Source: Strigamia acuminata (lineage: Eukaryota > Arthropoda > Chilopoda > Geophilomorpha > Linotaeniidae). From it: 64,000 nt of DNA. The number at the start of each line of letters is the position of its first letter. Positions within the stretch are counted from its first letter, which is position 1. Where the stretch lies: positions 38,475,211 through 38,539,210 of the forward strand of contig OX442314.1 of assembly GCA_949358305.1 (NCBI GenBank), in the 5' to 3' direction. Positions 29,254 through 40,307 of the stretch are shown here, piece by piece. Both the position numbers and the translations under genes were made by a program. The notes beneath the pieces are model-generated. The model saw nothing but the letters and a program-made list of their open reading frames with translations, had not been told where the DNA came from and searched no databases.

Positions 29254-29384
29254 TAGTTTTGCACTTCTATCGCTCTTTCTCTCATAGTTTTGCATTTCTA
29301 TTGCTCTTTCTCTCATAGTTTTGCATTTCTATTGCTCTTTCTCTCATAGTTTTGCATTTCCATAGTTCTTTTTCTTGTAGTTTT
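29254..29384. repeat. 31-bp tandem repeat, about four copies
   Basis: The unit TAGTTTTGCATTTCTATTGC plus TCTTTCTCTCA repeats four times, the last copy diverged. Confidence 0.9.
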
Positions 29385-29435
29385 TCTGGAATAAAATAAT
29401 GAAATTTAAATTCAATAACACGTGACAATTTTATT

Positions 29436-29763
29436 TTTTTTATTTATTAATTCCCAGTGAGGTGTTGTTGGAGGCAAATAATAATTAAAATGCCTGTGAG
29501 AGGTTTCCTGTAGGTTATTAGTTTTTTCAGGATCGTTATGAACGCTGAATCGTCTGATTTATCCAATAATTGTGGACATACTGGAGAAAATTTGTCATTT
29601 GATTTCTAATAGGTTGTGAATACTCTAGTTCTTTTGGTGGTGAAGGTTCTCTGAATGATGTGTAATTGCAAAATATGTGTATAACCCATTTTTTGTTTGC
29701 CTGAATATCTTCTAAACCTTCTGGTATGTTGTCTACTGGCAATAAAGGCAATGCCATTGCCAA
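29436..29763 (-). pseudogene. Possible 3' end of a MULE-type element gene; shared with 37138-37320
   Basis: The minus strand ORF reads MAMALPLLPVDNIPEGLEDI, KKWVIHIFCNYTSF, then PIRNQMTNFLQYVHNYW and a stop. It resembles the C-terminal tail of animal MULE proteins and lies downstream, in the same orientation, of the MULE transposase at 31012-33446. The last 190 bp are repeated after the Ulp1-like gene at 37138-37320. Assignment to MULE is tentative. Confidence 0.4.
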
Positions 29764-29789
29764 TTAAAGGATTCTGATTTTAAAAGCAT

Positions 29790-31000
29790 CTGTTGCATTT
29801 CTAAGGTGTGGTCTCTTCACCATGTTTGTCCGAAGTGCCTAAAAAAATTGTTTGTACAAATAAATCTTTTTATGTAAATACTTGGTCACTTGTTTAATCA
29901 TCATCTTACCTGCAACTCGAGGTGTTTAACTTTGAACCGTTCGCTAACTCGTGGTAAATGTGAGAATCACTTACCTTATACAATACCGCTTGTTAAAGCG
30001 GTTACCCAAAGAATAAGTAAACGGGTGTATAAAAGTAATAAAACAGGTTTATTAACTTGAGGGTACAAATAGATTGAATGATTAAAATGTGTATTTGAAC
30101 GAAGTTGTCTTTGTGTTCAACTTGGCTCAAGATAGCGTCTAGTCTTGCGGCGTCGCGGCGTCCTGGCGTGGCGTTGGCAATGGCGTCTCGTCCATCTTAT
30201 TATGAACTAAATGCAGAACTCCTGCTTTTTGCTACGCTAAATTATCACAATAATAAAAGGGAGTAATTTTACTTGTCAAGGGATTGAATATACCTTTAAA
30301 AGATTAACAACTAAAATTGAGGAAGATAAATTTTTCAAATTCAAAATAATGTCAATGAACAAGAATGATTAAACACAAAAGCACAACAACACGCTCAAAA
30401 TTCCTGGCTAAACGGGTTTTCTGGTGAGTTTGGTGCCGCAACGAAGTCGTCGCAGGGTTGAGGTGAACCATAACTCGGGTTGGCAGACAAGTTTAACGGA
30501 ACTTCGTCTATAACCGATTAAAGAGGTGGAGATACCGACAAGGTGACAGCGTCTGTCTTGGCACATAAGTTTGTCAGCGATGTGGAGAATTCTTTGATCT
30601 GGAAGATGTTTCCCATTCGCCTGAATTTATATTTGGTTACCCGCTGAAATATCCCGAATCGGTATTTCTTTTCACCCGAATCAAAATAAAAAATATACAG
30701 GCAGATGCAAAATTCAATTTCCAATCGAATAGTCTTGGTTTGAGAATTTTCTGACCTCATTACGACAGAGAAAACAACAAAAAACGTATCGCGACAATGA
30801 TTACAGCAATTTTAGTATGCATTGCTCCTGCCAGGTGGCTTTTTTTTGCCGTAATTTCGTTTTTTCTCCCATTAAACTACATTTAATGTTTGTTTTCTCT
30901 ACTTTATTAAATAGAACACCTAAAACTACACCAGAATAATATTGATTCTTTTGCCAAAAGTCGCTTTAAAGAATTTATTCCAATGGGTGTACATTCGACG
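29790..31000. other. Insertion-like region between MULE pieces
   Basis: AT-rich. No conserved protein. A segment at about 29960-30430 looks LTR-like (polyadenylation signal AATAAAACAGG), with TGGTGCCGCAACGAAGTCG after it as a conceivable primer-binding site on plus. There is no second LTR in the window. Confidence 0.3.
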
Positions 31001-31011
31001 CACCGGAGTAG

Positions 31012-33446
31012 TTACATGCAACGATAATAGTCTTCAAAAGTCTCATATTTCTTTAGGAGTGAATCTTCTGTCTTGTAATATAGCAATTGTACAACATCAT
31101 CTTTCAGCACCTTTTTATCATCTGGTTTACCATTATTTTTGGAAATCCAGTGCTCAACGTCTTTGAGCAGATGATTGCGACATATAACAATAGGTACATT
31201 AGAGAAAAACTTGCGCATTGCTGAAACAATTGCTTGTTCACGGTCGCATGCAAATGGTATGTTGCAGGTATTGTCCATCCCAATGCCATTTAAAGCAAAC
31301 TGCATAAATTTTTCATGACAGCTGACAAATTTCCTTTCATGCAGCATAAATGCTACTGGAAAGATTGGATTTCCCATTATTCTAATATTTTTAATTACTA
31401 GCGTTGAGACATAAAAATCTCCCATTTGGAACGTTGTGTCATATGTAGTAACTTGTGGAAGTGCTTTGTTTTTGTTGCTTAAAGCAATGATGCTTCTTGC
31501 ATACTTGATTGCACTTGGAAGAGCACAAACAACAACCAAATCTGGATACATTTGGATAGAATCAACAAATGGTGATAACTGATGTGCTAATTCAATCAAA
31601 CCAAATGAGGAATCATTTGAAAGGCGTTGTCTCTCTCTCACTTTTTTAATTAAGTTTTGGACTTGAACCAAATCTCTGGGGCGATCGACAGACATATGTG
31701 TTGAATCCAACACACTGCAAGCCTCGAAAAGCAATCGATCGGTTCAAATAATGCAAGAGAGTCGTCTCTTGCAAATCCACAGGTTCAATTGTTCAAAATC
31801 GTATTCAAACTTGTCGCAGTTTGAAGAATGTAGAAATTCACGATAAAATGTACGCGGACACACGTTCAATGGTTGTAAAAATTCACACACTGATTTTATT
31901 CTTATGGTTTAAAACAAAGAAACAAAAAAAAATACAATTGATATCATTCGCCAATACAGAAAATGACATCACAAAAAGGGAGGTGATAAAGATTAAAAGT
32001 TCATCAAATCGAATGTGGGTCAAAAATACAATAATTAGGTCAAATATCAATAAATTCCTGAATAATCCAAAAGGTCGTACTCTATTCATTTCAACAAACA
32101 ATATTGGAAATTAAAACATTATTAAAAACAACTTCTTTTCATTTAAAAACACTTTCAATAAAAAATAAACACTTCTTTCTGAGTCTTCTAAAATTCTAGT
32201 TTTCACAATATGTGCTAAATCACCAACAATATTTTGCTTCGCAAGTTCGGACTAGTAAATCAACATTGGTTCAGAAGCCTTGGCACGGTAAGAGTTTTCA
32301 ACTTCTCTTAAAACACTTCTCTGTGTGGAATATATGGTTTGTCCCCAGTCTTTCTATTTGCATGTGGTGTAGTTACGTGTAGTTTGTGACCGTCAGGCCA
32401 CCTGGGGTGACCTACGTCACTGCCACACACCACCATACGGCCCCAAGATCACCCCCTGATTGGGCAAGGTGATCTAGCCCGGGGGAAGGAGGGAGCTAAG
32501 TGGTGTGGGGAGGAGTTGCAGAGAGAGAGAGTGTGGACACCGACCAGGCAGGTCGTGTGTTGACAGAGTTCCAGGGTGTTGTAGTTGACGAGGGGACAAG
32601 GCGTGTCCCGGCTGAGAGGACTCTGCACTCCTTCCCATTCATCACAGCGATGCTCAGTATCTGGGTTTTCCACCCAATACAGCCTCCATGAGTGGTCACT
32701 GCGGGCTGTAGGTAAGTACAGCATGAATGTAACGTTGAACCGACCACGTCACTCATTGGGCTCGCGCCCAGTGTGTGACGGGTCGGTTGCCGGTGCGGCG
32801 TGCCTTCGTGGCACCCCTGCAACGGGTAACGGGATTCCCCATACCCCTAGACAACACAATAAAGGCCAACCAACCAATATTGTGGGATTCCCCGTTATTT
32901 ACGTGAAGTATGCGTCCCTACCCAGTGTTATCAGTCCCCTGACTACACTGGCGAGACCATAGCAGTCACAAGTTTACAATCTCCCCAGTAACCTACTACA
33001 AAGAAATCTTCTTTGCCACAGATATTAAATGCATATCTTTTAAATCCAGGCAGACAGGCTTTACTAGAACCTTCTTTTAGATTTTTTAGTGACCAATAAG
33101 ATTTTATAAACTCCTTTCCTGATCGTGACACGCCTCTACCCACCCAGCGATACTGATCACATTTGAAGTCATGTTTGATAGCCCCATCTGGTGCTTTGTA
33201 TAAAAATACTTCTCCCCCTTCTGGTAAAACAGGTGGAACAGTAGTAATTAACTGTACATCTTCTCTATTTGCATATGCATCTAATAAAATCTGCATTGCC
33301 TCACCGTCTGTCAACATTTCGAGTATTCCAATTTTTTTCACAATGGGATCTTTAATATTAGCTTTTATTAAACTGTGATTGTCAACCATGACATCATCAT
33401 CAGTCAAAATACTAACTGTAAGCGTTAAATCCATTGTTGAATTCAT
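31012..33446 (-). pseudogene. MULE transposase gene, interrupted by a solo LTR
   Basis: The N-terminal part (33446-32971) starts MNSTMDLTLTVSILTDDDVM and includes a zinc-finger-like DNA-binding region (HDFKCDQYRWVGRGVS, then KRYAFNICG). After removing the solo LTR at 32385-32970 with its 4-bp duplication, the frame continues CKLHVTTPHANRKTGDKPY. A frameshift near 32325 follows (QRSVLREVENSYRAKASEP). The catalytic part (31734-31012) has the MULE pattern: TYDTTFQMGDFYVS with the first Asp, MLHERKFVSCHEKFM, then ACDREQAIVSAMRKFF and ICRNHLLKDVEHWI (C-x-x-H). The normal function is cut-and-paste transposition. This copy is dead: LTR, frameshift and stops. Confidence 0.8.
32385..32970 (+). mobile_element. 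Solo LTR inside the MULE gene (family related to LTR B)
   Basis: 586 bp, starting TGTGACCGTC and ending GCAGTCACA, flanked by AGTT on both sides (32381-32384 and 32971-32974). No internal retroelement sequence is present, so it came from recombination between two LTRs. Its complement resembles the LTRs at 39908 and 57584 (CTATGGTCT, GGGACGCATACTTCACGTAAA, CCCGTCACACACTGGGCG). Confidence 0.88.
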
Positions 33447-33501
33447 TGTAGAATTTATATTCTAAATTTAAAGAATGAACAAAGAACTTCTTTGAAACCA
33501 A

Positions 33502-33570
33502 ACCAAATAATTAAAATCGAGCCAAATAATTAATATCGGACCAAATAATTAAAACTGAACCAAATAAAAT
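33502..33570. repeat. 20-bp tandem repeat upstream of the MULE gene
   Basis: CCAAATAATTAAAATCGAG-like units, three to four imperfect copies, next to the presumed 5' end of the MULE gene. Confidence 0.7.
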
Positions 33571-33639
33571 GGCTGACAACCAAGCAAAATTTTTTTGACA
33601 ATTGGAGTTGTACTAAAGCGTTGTGCAGAGGAAGGCGGT

Positions 33640-33745
33640 GGGTCCTGTTAAACCTCCGATTGCATCGACTGAAAGCACCTCGGCTTTCACTCGTTCAGCC
33701 GAGATTGCATTCACTCTCAGCAATCTCCGGCTTTAACAGGAGATT
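33640..33745. repeat. Short inverted repeat, hairpin-forming
   Basis: TCCTGTTAAACCTCCGATTGC on the left pairs with GCAATCTCCGGCTTTAACAGGA on the right, with a loop of about 57 bp that itself contains CTCGGCT/AGCCGAG. It lies just past the 3' end of the tyrosine-recombinase fragment, where DIRS-type elements carry inverted terminal repeats. Confidence 0.5.
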
Positions 33746-33866
33746 TTAAAGATGTGTTTTTCCAGGTATTTATTAATTATTTGTTCTATCTTCTTTAACA
33801 ATTAATTAATTCAATTCTCAGATATAAAAACAACATTCTTAAAGCAAAATTTCTTTATTTGCTCAA

Positions 33867-34169
33867 TTAACAAGTCTTATACAATTCTTCCCAAGACCGC
33901 TTCTTGGAAGGCGTTTGGATTATAGTTATATCCTTTTTATAAAATTTAGCAAAAGTTTGCTCAGAAGTCCACCCGGCAACTCCGAGTATTTGTTGGACTG
34001 GAATCATGTCTGCCGCCGCGCTGACGGAGGCAGGTCGCGTAAAATGCGCGCCGAATTTAGTTCCGAGTCCAATTCGTTTTAAAAAAATTTTAACCCAACG
34101 TCTTAAGGTGTCCGTAGTTGGCCTGGCGTGAGGTCCTTGATTCTTGAAAAGGCTGACCACCGTGATCAC
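33867..34169 (-). pseudogene. DIRS/Crypton-type tyrosine recombinase, C-terminal fragment
   Basis: The ORF reads TLRRWVKIFLKRIGLGTKFG, AHFTRPASVSAAADMIPV, ILGVAGWTSEQTFAKFYKK, stop. This is the catalytic end of an eukaryotic tyrosine recombinase: H-x-x-R (AHFTR), the GW at the third position, and the tyrosine nucleophile in KFYKK. The N-terminal two thirds are missing because the fragment joins copia protease sequence at about 34170. It would insert element circles by strand exchange. Confidence 0.75.
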
Positions 34170-34933
34170 TTGAACAGTCCATTAATTCAAATTTTGATTT
34201 GTCGTTGCACATATGTGACGATGCACCACTGTCCAAACACTATTCATTTTTCTCCATAGTTTGTGTAATTATTGCTGACGTAACCATGGGTTTGTCGTTC
34301 TCTGAATCTCGTTTTGGTTTGCTGCAGTCGCTTGCTCGGTGCCCAAAATTGTTGCAGTTGTAACACTTTCCCTTGAATTTCAATTTATTTTGTCTGGAAT
34401 CGTTCCTACCATGTTTTTCATTATTACTACCTGGCCTCCGTACGTGTGATTTAGTCAACAATGCATCTGAACTTCCTTTCATCGCCATACTTTTCAGCTT
34501 CAGCTAATATTTTGATATTTAAGTCGTCCAACGTTGGTACGGTGTCACGAGTTTCAATGGCAGTTCGAAATTTTTTTAAATTCATCTGGCAGTGTGCACA
34601 GCAAAATAATTGATGTTTGCTCTTCATTAATTGGGGTGGTTTCAATTTCTGCCAGACTTTCGACCAGTTTTGAAAATTCGTTTATATGTTGAGCCGTCGT
34701 GTGTTCTGCTTTCTTTCTCGTTTGATACAGTTTCGAAAATAATGTCACTCTCCTTGCAGGGCCTGTTGTACCGCCGTGTCTTTTCCTTCTGGTCGTTTGG
34801 TTGAACCGTCCCACAAGTCGCTGCAGGTCAATAAGCTTTCAACGTCCATTTTCCAGTTTTCGTAATTAGTTTCGTCCAACTTTTTGATTTGGTTTATATG
34901 TGCGGCCATCTTGAACACGTTGTGGTCACTCAC
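34170..34933 (-). pseudogene. Ty1/copia gag and start of protease, frameshifted
   Basis: From 34933 down: MAAHINQIKKLDETNYENWK (DUF4219-like start), VESLLTCSDLWDG; then in shifted frames TLFSKLYQTRKKAEHTTAQH and INEFSKLVESLAEIET; a third frame continues VPTLDDLNIKILAEAEKYGD; then the knuckle CYNCNNFGHRASDC. After a TAG in place of the usual tryptophan comes CLDSGASSHMCNDKSKF, the copia protease active site (DSGAS). Gag forms particles; protease matures them. At least two frameshifts and a stop are present. The sequence then breaks into a recombinase fragment. Confidence 0.8.
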
Positions 34934-35054
34934 GTTGATTTTATGTTCACGTTGTCCGTTTTTTCACTGTTAATTGCTCGCAATGGTCTGCTTTCCCCGC
35001 GTCGTAAATTTCTTTTTTTCACGAAATTTTTAGTCTCAATTTTGCGTAGTGGCT

Positions 35055-35075
35055 TGTTGTACTAGGCCCATAACC
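35055..35075 (-). other. Copia primer-binding site
   Basis: On the minus strand GGTTATGGGCCTAGTACAAC directly follows the LTR. It is close to the copia primer site GGTTATGGGCCCAG, which pairs with an internal part of initiator tRNA-Met. Confidence 0.8.
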
Positions 35076-35346
35076 TGTTAGTTTTAACCGAAATAACTGA
35101 GACCAACTCTGATGAAATGCTTAGTGCAGACTAACAGTTCTTTATTTAGAGGGGACTTATATACAGAGTGGGGGACAAAGGGGGTGATCAAGGTAGGATA
35201 TTGCTATTTCCTCATGTGAACACCAAATGACAAAGAATTGTTTCTTTTATTGCTTTACAAATAATGTAAATATATTAGAATAAAATTATTTTTATCTCTC
35301 TAGAATAATTAATAACTGCTGGATTTCCTTTAAAAAAGTCATAACA
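35076..35346 (-). repeat. Copia LTR
   Basis: 271 bp, TGTTAG...ATAACA, 5' LTR of the copia remnant at 34170-34933. The partner LTR is not seen. Confidence 0.65.
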
Positions 35347-35374
35347 AACTTTTAAATAATTTTTTTTTAAATTA

Positions 35375-36660
35375 AAAATTTAAAATATGGTTTTACAGTT
35401 TTAAAGCAAAATCTAAAGAATCTATTTTGATCATTTAGTTTTAGTTTATTTCTTTTATTTTTAATTTAATCAAGTTACAAACTCTGAATAAAAAAGAAAA
35501 TGAAACAATTTTTTTTATGGCAGCATCAGTACCGTAGGAATGATCCTTCTAGGCTACCATACGTAGATGTAGTAAAGCATAAAGATTCATTCTGTCGAGA
35601 ACGATGCCCATGATTCAAGACAGTAAACCCCGTAGTCACGAAGCAGATAAAGGACTGGATGGGATGCGAAAACTCTGGTCAGAAAAATCACTCATGAATC
35701 GTACGTATAATTTCTTCAGATGTGTAAGCACGAGTTGTTTTTATCGTGTTGTTTGTGTTACTTCGAGACAATTCAACCAATCCGCAACCGCACACTTTGT
35801 TTTATTTATTTATTCATGTTTATTTCAGTGTTTCAGCCGCCTGTTTTTCGGCATGAAATTCTTGGGTGCAATCAATTTACGTTTTATTTTATTTTATTTT
35901 ATTTTGTTCTACAGATTTTTGAAGAAGTAATGACCCAGACAATTCAACCAATCCGCAACCGCGCCCTAGCTCAGCTCTTATTGGCTCTATCCCTTCTTTA
36001 TCACTCCACTTCCGTTAGCGCCATTTGTAAGTTGAGGACAGCATCGTTCTGCTAGTCGTAAGTTTCTGTCATTTATCTTCAAAATCCTAGACCATCTAAT
36101 TCATTTGTTTGTAAATTTATGTTCGTTAGGTTATTGTGATAATATTTCAGTGTTAAAATGTTACTTTTTTTAATCCTAGATTGCTCGTGTCGCCATTTTC
36201 ACGCGGACCACGTGAACGACTGAGACAATTCATTCCAAGCCGTTGAAACGACAGCGATGAAAATATCCCGCATCCATTCAACTAAGTTTATCGATCTTTA
36301 TGTCGTTTTATTTTCCAAAGTTTGAATTGGGGGCAGAAAATCCAACTCTCTACCTCCTCGTGGTTGCCCCTGGACCACTGGACTCGTTCCAGTTGGTACT
36401 AAACGAGAGCTTTGGTGATCGAAATTTATGTGCTGGTTTATAATTCACACGATCAGTGTGTACAGTGTGATTCTGTTAGTCTGCATTCTGTAAATGACTT
36501 GTAGCATCTATCATACGCAACATTGGTTCCGTTAGACTGCATTCCATAAATGACAGTAACATTTAATTCGATTTAATTGTTGGTTTGCGAGTAGACTGGT
36601 TTTTAGCTGGTCTACAGGTTTCAATTCGTTCCGTCTATCCCTTTAAGAGGTCCATCGTGG
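35375..36660 (+). repeat. Unknown repeat R1, copy 2
   Basis: Copy of 25375-26410 with high similarity, abutting the copia LTR on the left. It carries about 135 extra bp (near 35800-35935), flanked by a duplicated GACAATTCAACCAATCCGCA, and other small insertions (near 36243 and 36525). Either copy 1 lost this segment by recombination or copy 2 gained it. Confidence 0.8.
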
Positions 36661-36661
36661 T

Positions 36662-36865
36662 GATAAAATATTGCTTGATTGTTTTCAAGGAAATTCTTTT
36701 GCCAAAAATCTTTTCGCTTTGAACAAATAATTTATCCGGAATTATTTTGGATGGTTTACCGAGTCCAACAACTGTAGGGAATTCGATTGCTACTAAATTA
36801 GGACTAGGAGTACTGACAGGTTTGAAGATTTTTCCAAATAATTCGGCAACCGGTTTACTCATATT
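36662..36865 (-). CDS. ORF of unknown function
   Basis: Reads MSKPVAELFGKIFKPVSTPS, then LGKPSKIIPDKLFVQSEKIF. Composition looks coding but there is no family I recognise. It ends at the right border of R1, and may belong with the Ulp1-like gene upstream on the same strand. Confidence 0.3.
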
Positions 36866-37137
36866 TAATTCATATTTAATTCGTTTAATTTTTATCAAGC
36901 GTTACTGTAGTAATCCAATTAGGCAGAGGTTTCTTAAACTTGTCTATTAATGTGTTTTGAGGGTTTGGTTGTTCGAGTCGTTATCGGAATTGCGGTTTAA
37001 GTAATTTGGACAATCTTATTAATTGTTTGCCGTGATTGCTGAGAATTTTCTTCTAGTGGTGGATGACAATGACATCATTTAATTTATTAACTATGCTCTC
37101 ATTGGATACTTCAATTAATGCTGCTAGGTTTCAATTT

Positions 37138-37321
37138 TTTTATTTATTAATTCTCAGTGAGGTGTTGGTGGAGGCAAATAATAATAATGCCTGTGTGAGG
37201 TTTCCTGTAGGTTATTAGTTCTTTCAGGATCGTTATGAATGCTGAATCGTCTGATTTATCCAATAATTGTGGACATACTGAAGAAAATTTGTCATTTGAT
37301 TTCTAATAGGCTGTGAACACT
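37138..37321 (-). repeat. Shared tail repeat (copy of 29436-29640)
   Basis: About 185 bp nearly identical to the end of the possible MULE tail: minus strand PIRNQMTNFLQYVHNYW, stop, then AT-rich 3' sequence. It directly follows the Ulp1 coding end. Confidence 0.8.
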
Positions 37322-38176
37322 CTAGTTCTTTTGTGGTGCAGCTTTTGAAGCGTAAATTATTAACTCGTGCAGAATATCTGCCCGTGCTGTGTTACTTTCT
37401 TTTATTTCCAAATCCAAATCGTTATATTCTATTAATTGTTGAACATAGCGACAAACAAATATTCCACAGTCCCAAGCATTATTTTGAATGATATTTTGTG
37501 ACAAATCTTTCATTTCTATATTTGTGAACTCTTTCAATGTTGAGTCCCTAGAACGAAGATTGGGGATACTTTGTAAATAGTCTAATGCCTTTATCTCAGT
37601 TTCAGTGGTTTGTCCTAATGAGTTTAACAAATAGTTTTCTTGATCTTGCATATCAATAACAATTACACTCCAGTGATTACTCTCAAAAACAGGTAGCACA
37701 AAAAATCGTACATTTTATGTAACCGTGGAATCTGGTAGCCATTTTCTCCACTTTGCTTTTCTCGTATAAACATAAGAATTGAAAGCGTACACAACATTGT
37801 TTGAGTATACTTTTAATACTTCGAGAGAACTGTCTAGTACATCTCCTTCTAAATGCTGTTTTGGAAACAATGTCTGTAATTGTAGAAGTGTAATTGAAAC
37901 ATTGTTTATTTTTAATATACACTTCGTTTTATCTGTCCTTCTCTTTTCCAACAGAAACATGTATGGTTTTTCTCTATCTGAATTTTTTATATCCACCCAT
38001 TCAGGATAAGGATCATTAAGATCCAATAAATCTTCCATTGGCACAACTTTGTTGGTGTTATTGGGAATTGTCGATGTTATATTTATGGGAACACTCACAG
38101 TAGGAAAGAAAATATTTTTCTTTCTTCGTGGTGGTTGTTGGTACACACTTTTTCTTTTATTACTTCTAGACTGCAT
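37322..38176 (-). pseudogene. Ulp1/C48-type cysteine protease gene with one premature stop (copy 1)
   Basis: From MQSRSNKRKS at 38176 the frame reads basic N-terminus, then ITLLQLQTLFPKQHLEGDVL and VVYAFNSYVYTRK. A single TAA interrupts it, and the same frame continues NVRFFVLPVFESNHWSVIVI (catalytic His, then Asp), YLLNSLGQTTETE, and NNAWDCGIFVCRYVQQLIEY (catalytic Cys). The H-D-C layout is that of SUMO-protease-like (Ulp1, C48) enzymes, which cleave ubiquitin-like tags. Such proteases are carried by several DNA transposons, including some MULEs. Upstream, an in-frame TGA replaces tryptophan at a site where copy 2 (44230-44950) keeps it. The tail runs into the 190-bp block shared with 29436-29640. 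Confidence 0.75.
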
Positions 38177-38866
38177 TTTGTTTGCAGTCTGTACAGGCGA
38201 TCTATTTCAAGTTTCTACAACAAGTTGGGTGGCCTTTTTAACTTTTAACATGCACTGTTCATTTTCATTACTCAATTTGGATTGTTTTTTTGTAATCACT
38301 TTTCAAGATAATATGCAAACAAAAATGTGAAAAGCACACAATACGCGAGTTGTATATGCATTGGCATCGTGAACGACTCTAAACTCAAACTCGTAGCAAA
38401 TGTCAAAATGACAAGCGTGAGCAAAAATGAGCTTAAGTCCAATAAAGATGGACGCCTGAGCCCGGGTTGAGGTTAGAAAATCACCACGTGACTCTTAACA
38501 AATTCTTCAACTAGAAGGAAAAATTCAGCCATGTTGGATTCCAGAAAGCGAGAGTGACGAAAAACCGACACTCGTACCCGTTGATATGATAAAACACGCA
38601 TAAATTAATCAAAATTACATAAAGAATTATATTAATCCACAATTCAGACAGAACAACGCGTAGAAAATTAATCATTTTACCGACACGTCACGAGCGAGAG
38701 CATTCACCATTCCAACCCTCAAAAATACACTAAAATTGTCCATAAATTCATCAAAAATTACTCAGTTGTTCCGACACTCAAAATAATGATTTTGTTTGAC
38801 AGTTGAGGCCCCAAATCCGTTGCTGGTTCGTTATAGAAAGCACAGTAAAAAGATTGAACAGTGCAA
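38177..38866. other. No gene recognised
   Basis: Contains the 5' flank of the Ulp1-like gene (MLKVKKATQLVVET is still readable at 38250-38209) and otherwise featureless DNA. Confidence 0.4.
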
Positions 38867-38869
38867 TTA

Positions 38870-39115
38870 TACCTCTTTTTGTCTCTGATCTACTTCCCAC
38901 TGTCGCTCGTTCCTCATACTCTCTCTGTCGTCTATCATTTTCTGCACAGCTTTTAAGATCCGCTTCTCCATTTCCTCTAACGTGCCCCTCTGTACCACAA
39001 CAGTATCCTGGAAATAAAGAAGACAAAATAAGCAAATAAGTGACCACAACTGTCGACGATCGAAGAAATTCAAATTGAACAATGCACTTATACCTCCTTT
39101 TGTCTCTTCTTGGGC
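38870..39115 (-). CDS. Two exons of a coiled-coil protein (fragment)
   Basis: A small exon (PPKKRQKE, about 39115-39092) and an exon of about 138 bp (VVVQRGTLEEMEKRILKAV, KMIDDRESMRNERQW, about 39009-38872) both have AG before and GT after them. Both end in RQK(E) followed by GTATAA, so one splice junction may be a duplicate of the other. The rest of the gene is not identifiable. The fragment is highly charged and helical. Function unknown. Confidence 0.35.
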
Positions 39116-39339
39116 GGCTGTCGGGAGAAAAAAAGAAACAAAAATAATGAGTAAACGAACGGAGTGTCTGAGTGTTTAATCGTCTTTACAGTTCACATAG
39201 ACAAAAAACATTAAAGGTCACAGAAAGATAAATGAAAATTCTTTCTAATATCTTTTACATAACCTTTTAAAAGGGTTGAGTATCATTTTTCACGAATTTA
39301 TTACAGGTATATATAGTAGAAAAAAAGTTCATTGCACTA

Positions 39340-39880
39340 TTAGTTGATTGGTTCTCCCGAGGTCCAGAACTGCAAACGCCAAATCTGGGCGAGTTGAGTT
39401 GGACAAGTAGATTAGTGTGCCAATTAATTCCCGTTATGGCACACTCTTCATTTTGTCTTTTTCCTCGTTGGTTTCGAGTGACATCTCTTTCGTTAATTTT
39501 AATGCTGGGTCGATTGGCGTGCTAACGGCGTTACAGTTGGTGATGCCGAAACGTTCCAGGATTTCATTTATATATTTAGTTTGGGTGATTTAGTTTCGGT
39601 TTGATTTTCATCATCTTGATCTATTTCAATCCCCAAACAGTATTTTAGTGGTCCAATGTCCTTTATTTTGAATTTGTTGCTCAAGTCGGATTTGATTTTA
39701 TCCATTGTTTCAGAGTTTTCGGCTATTATAATCAGATCGGCTACGTCAACTGCGTTGATAACTGATTTTCCATCTTCTAATTCGTAGAAAACGCACGGAT
39801 CCTTGTGTTGCTTCGATTAAATTTAATTTTCTTACGGAGGAGTTTCTTCTGGCCTGTTTCAGTTCGTAAAGCAAACCTTC
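39340..39880 (-). pseudogene. Ty1/copia reverse transcriptase fragment
   Basis: The minus strand encodes DPCVFYELEDGKSVINAVDV, ADLIIIAENSETMDKIKSDL, then FKIKDIGPLKYCLGIEI, the copia RT palm (normally YVDDLIIA) and the K-D-x-G-x-x-x-Y-x-L-G-I-E block. After a frameshift it continues NEILERFGITNCNAVSTP and LIGTLIYLSNSTRPDLAFAV, the start of RNase H. The catalytic YVDD is changed to DVAD, so it is inactive. It need not belong to the copia gag at 34 kb. Confidence 0.8.
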
Positions 39881-39907
39881 TCCTCCAGTCCCTCTTCGAT
39901 GAAACCC

Positions 39908-40307
39908 TGTGACTGGGCTATGGTCTTACCCGCGCAGTATGGGGAATTACTGAATGGGAGGGACGCATACCTTCACGTAAAGAACAAGACAGGAGACTCA
40001 GATTGTTGGGTTTGGCCTTTAATCAGTTATCTAGGGGTTGGGTCACTTATCTTACTATGTGGTAGTGCCAGTGGGCACGCAACACCGGCGTCCGACCCGT
40101 CACACACAGGGCGGGAGTCCCATGAGTGACGTGGCCTGTCGTGTTAGATGAACATTCTGTCGTACTCATCTGTACGACCCATGTAGCCGCTCACGGTACT
40201 GCAGCAGTCATCTCCGGATCTGCCACTAAGCGTCAGAGTGGTGAATGGTGAGAGCAGCAGTTGGCAGTTGTCTCTGCCATCGTTTGGACCGTGGCAGCTC
40301 TCACTAG
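39908..40307 (+). repeat. LTR B fragment, truncated
   Basis: Starts TGTGACTGGGCTATGGTCTT and is closely similar to 57584-57984. The similarity ends at GGCAGCTCT, so its right end is missing. It lies directly upstream of tandem-repeat and integrase sequence. Confidence 0.8.

Noticed and set aside
29254-29384. Possible CRISPR-like repeat array
   Set aside because: Units are contiguous without unique spacers, and the genome is eukaryotic.
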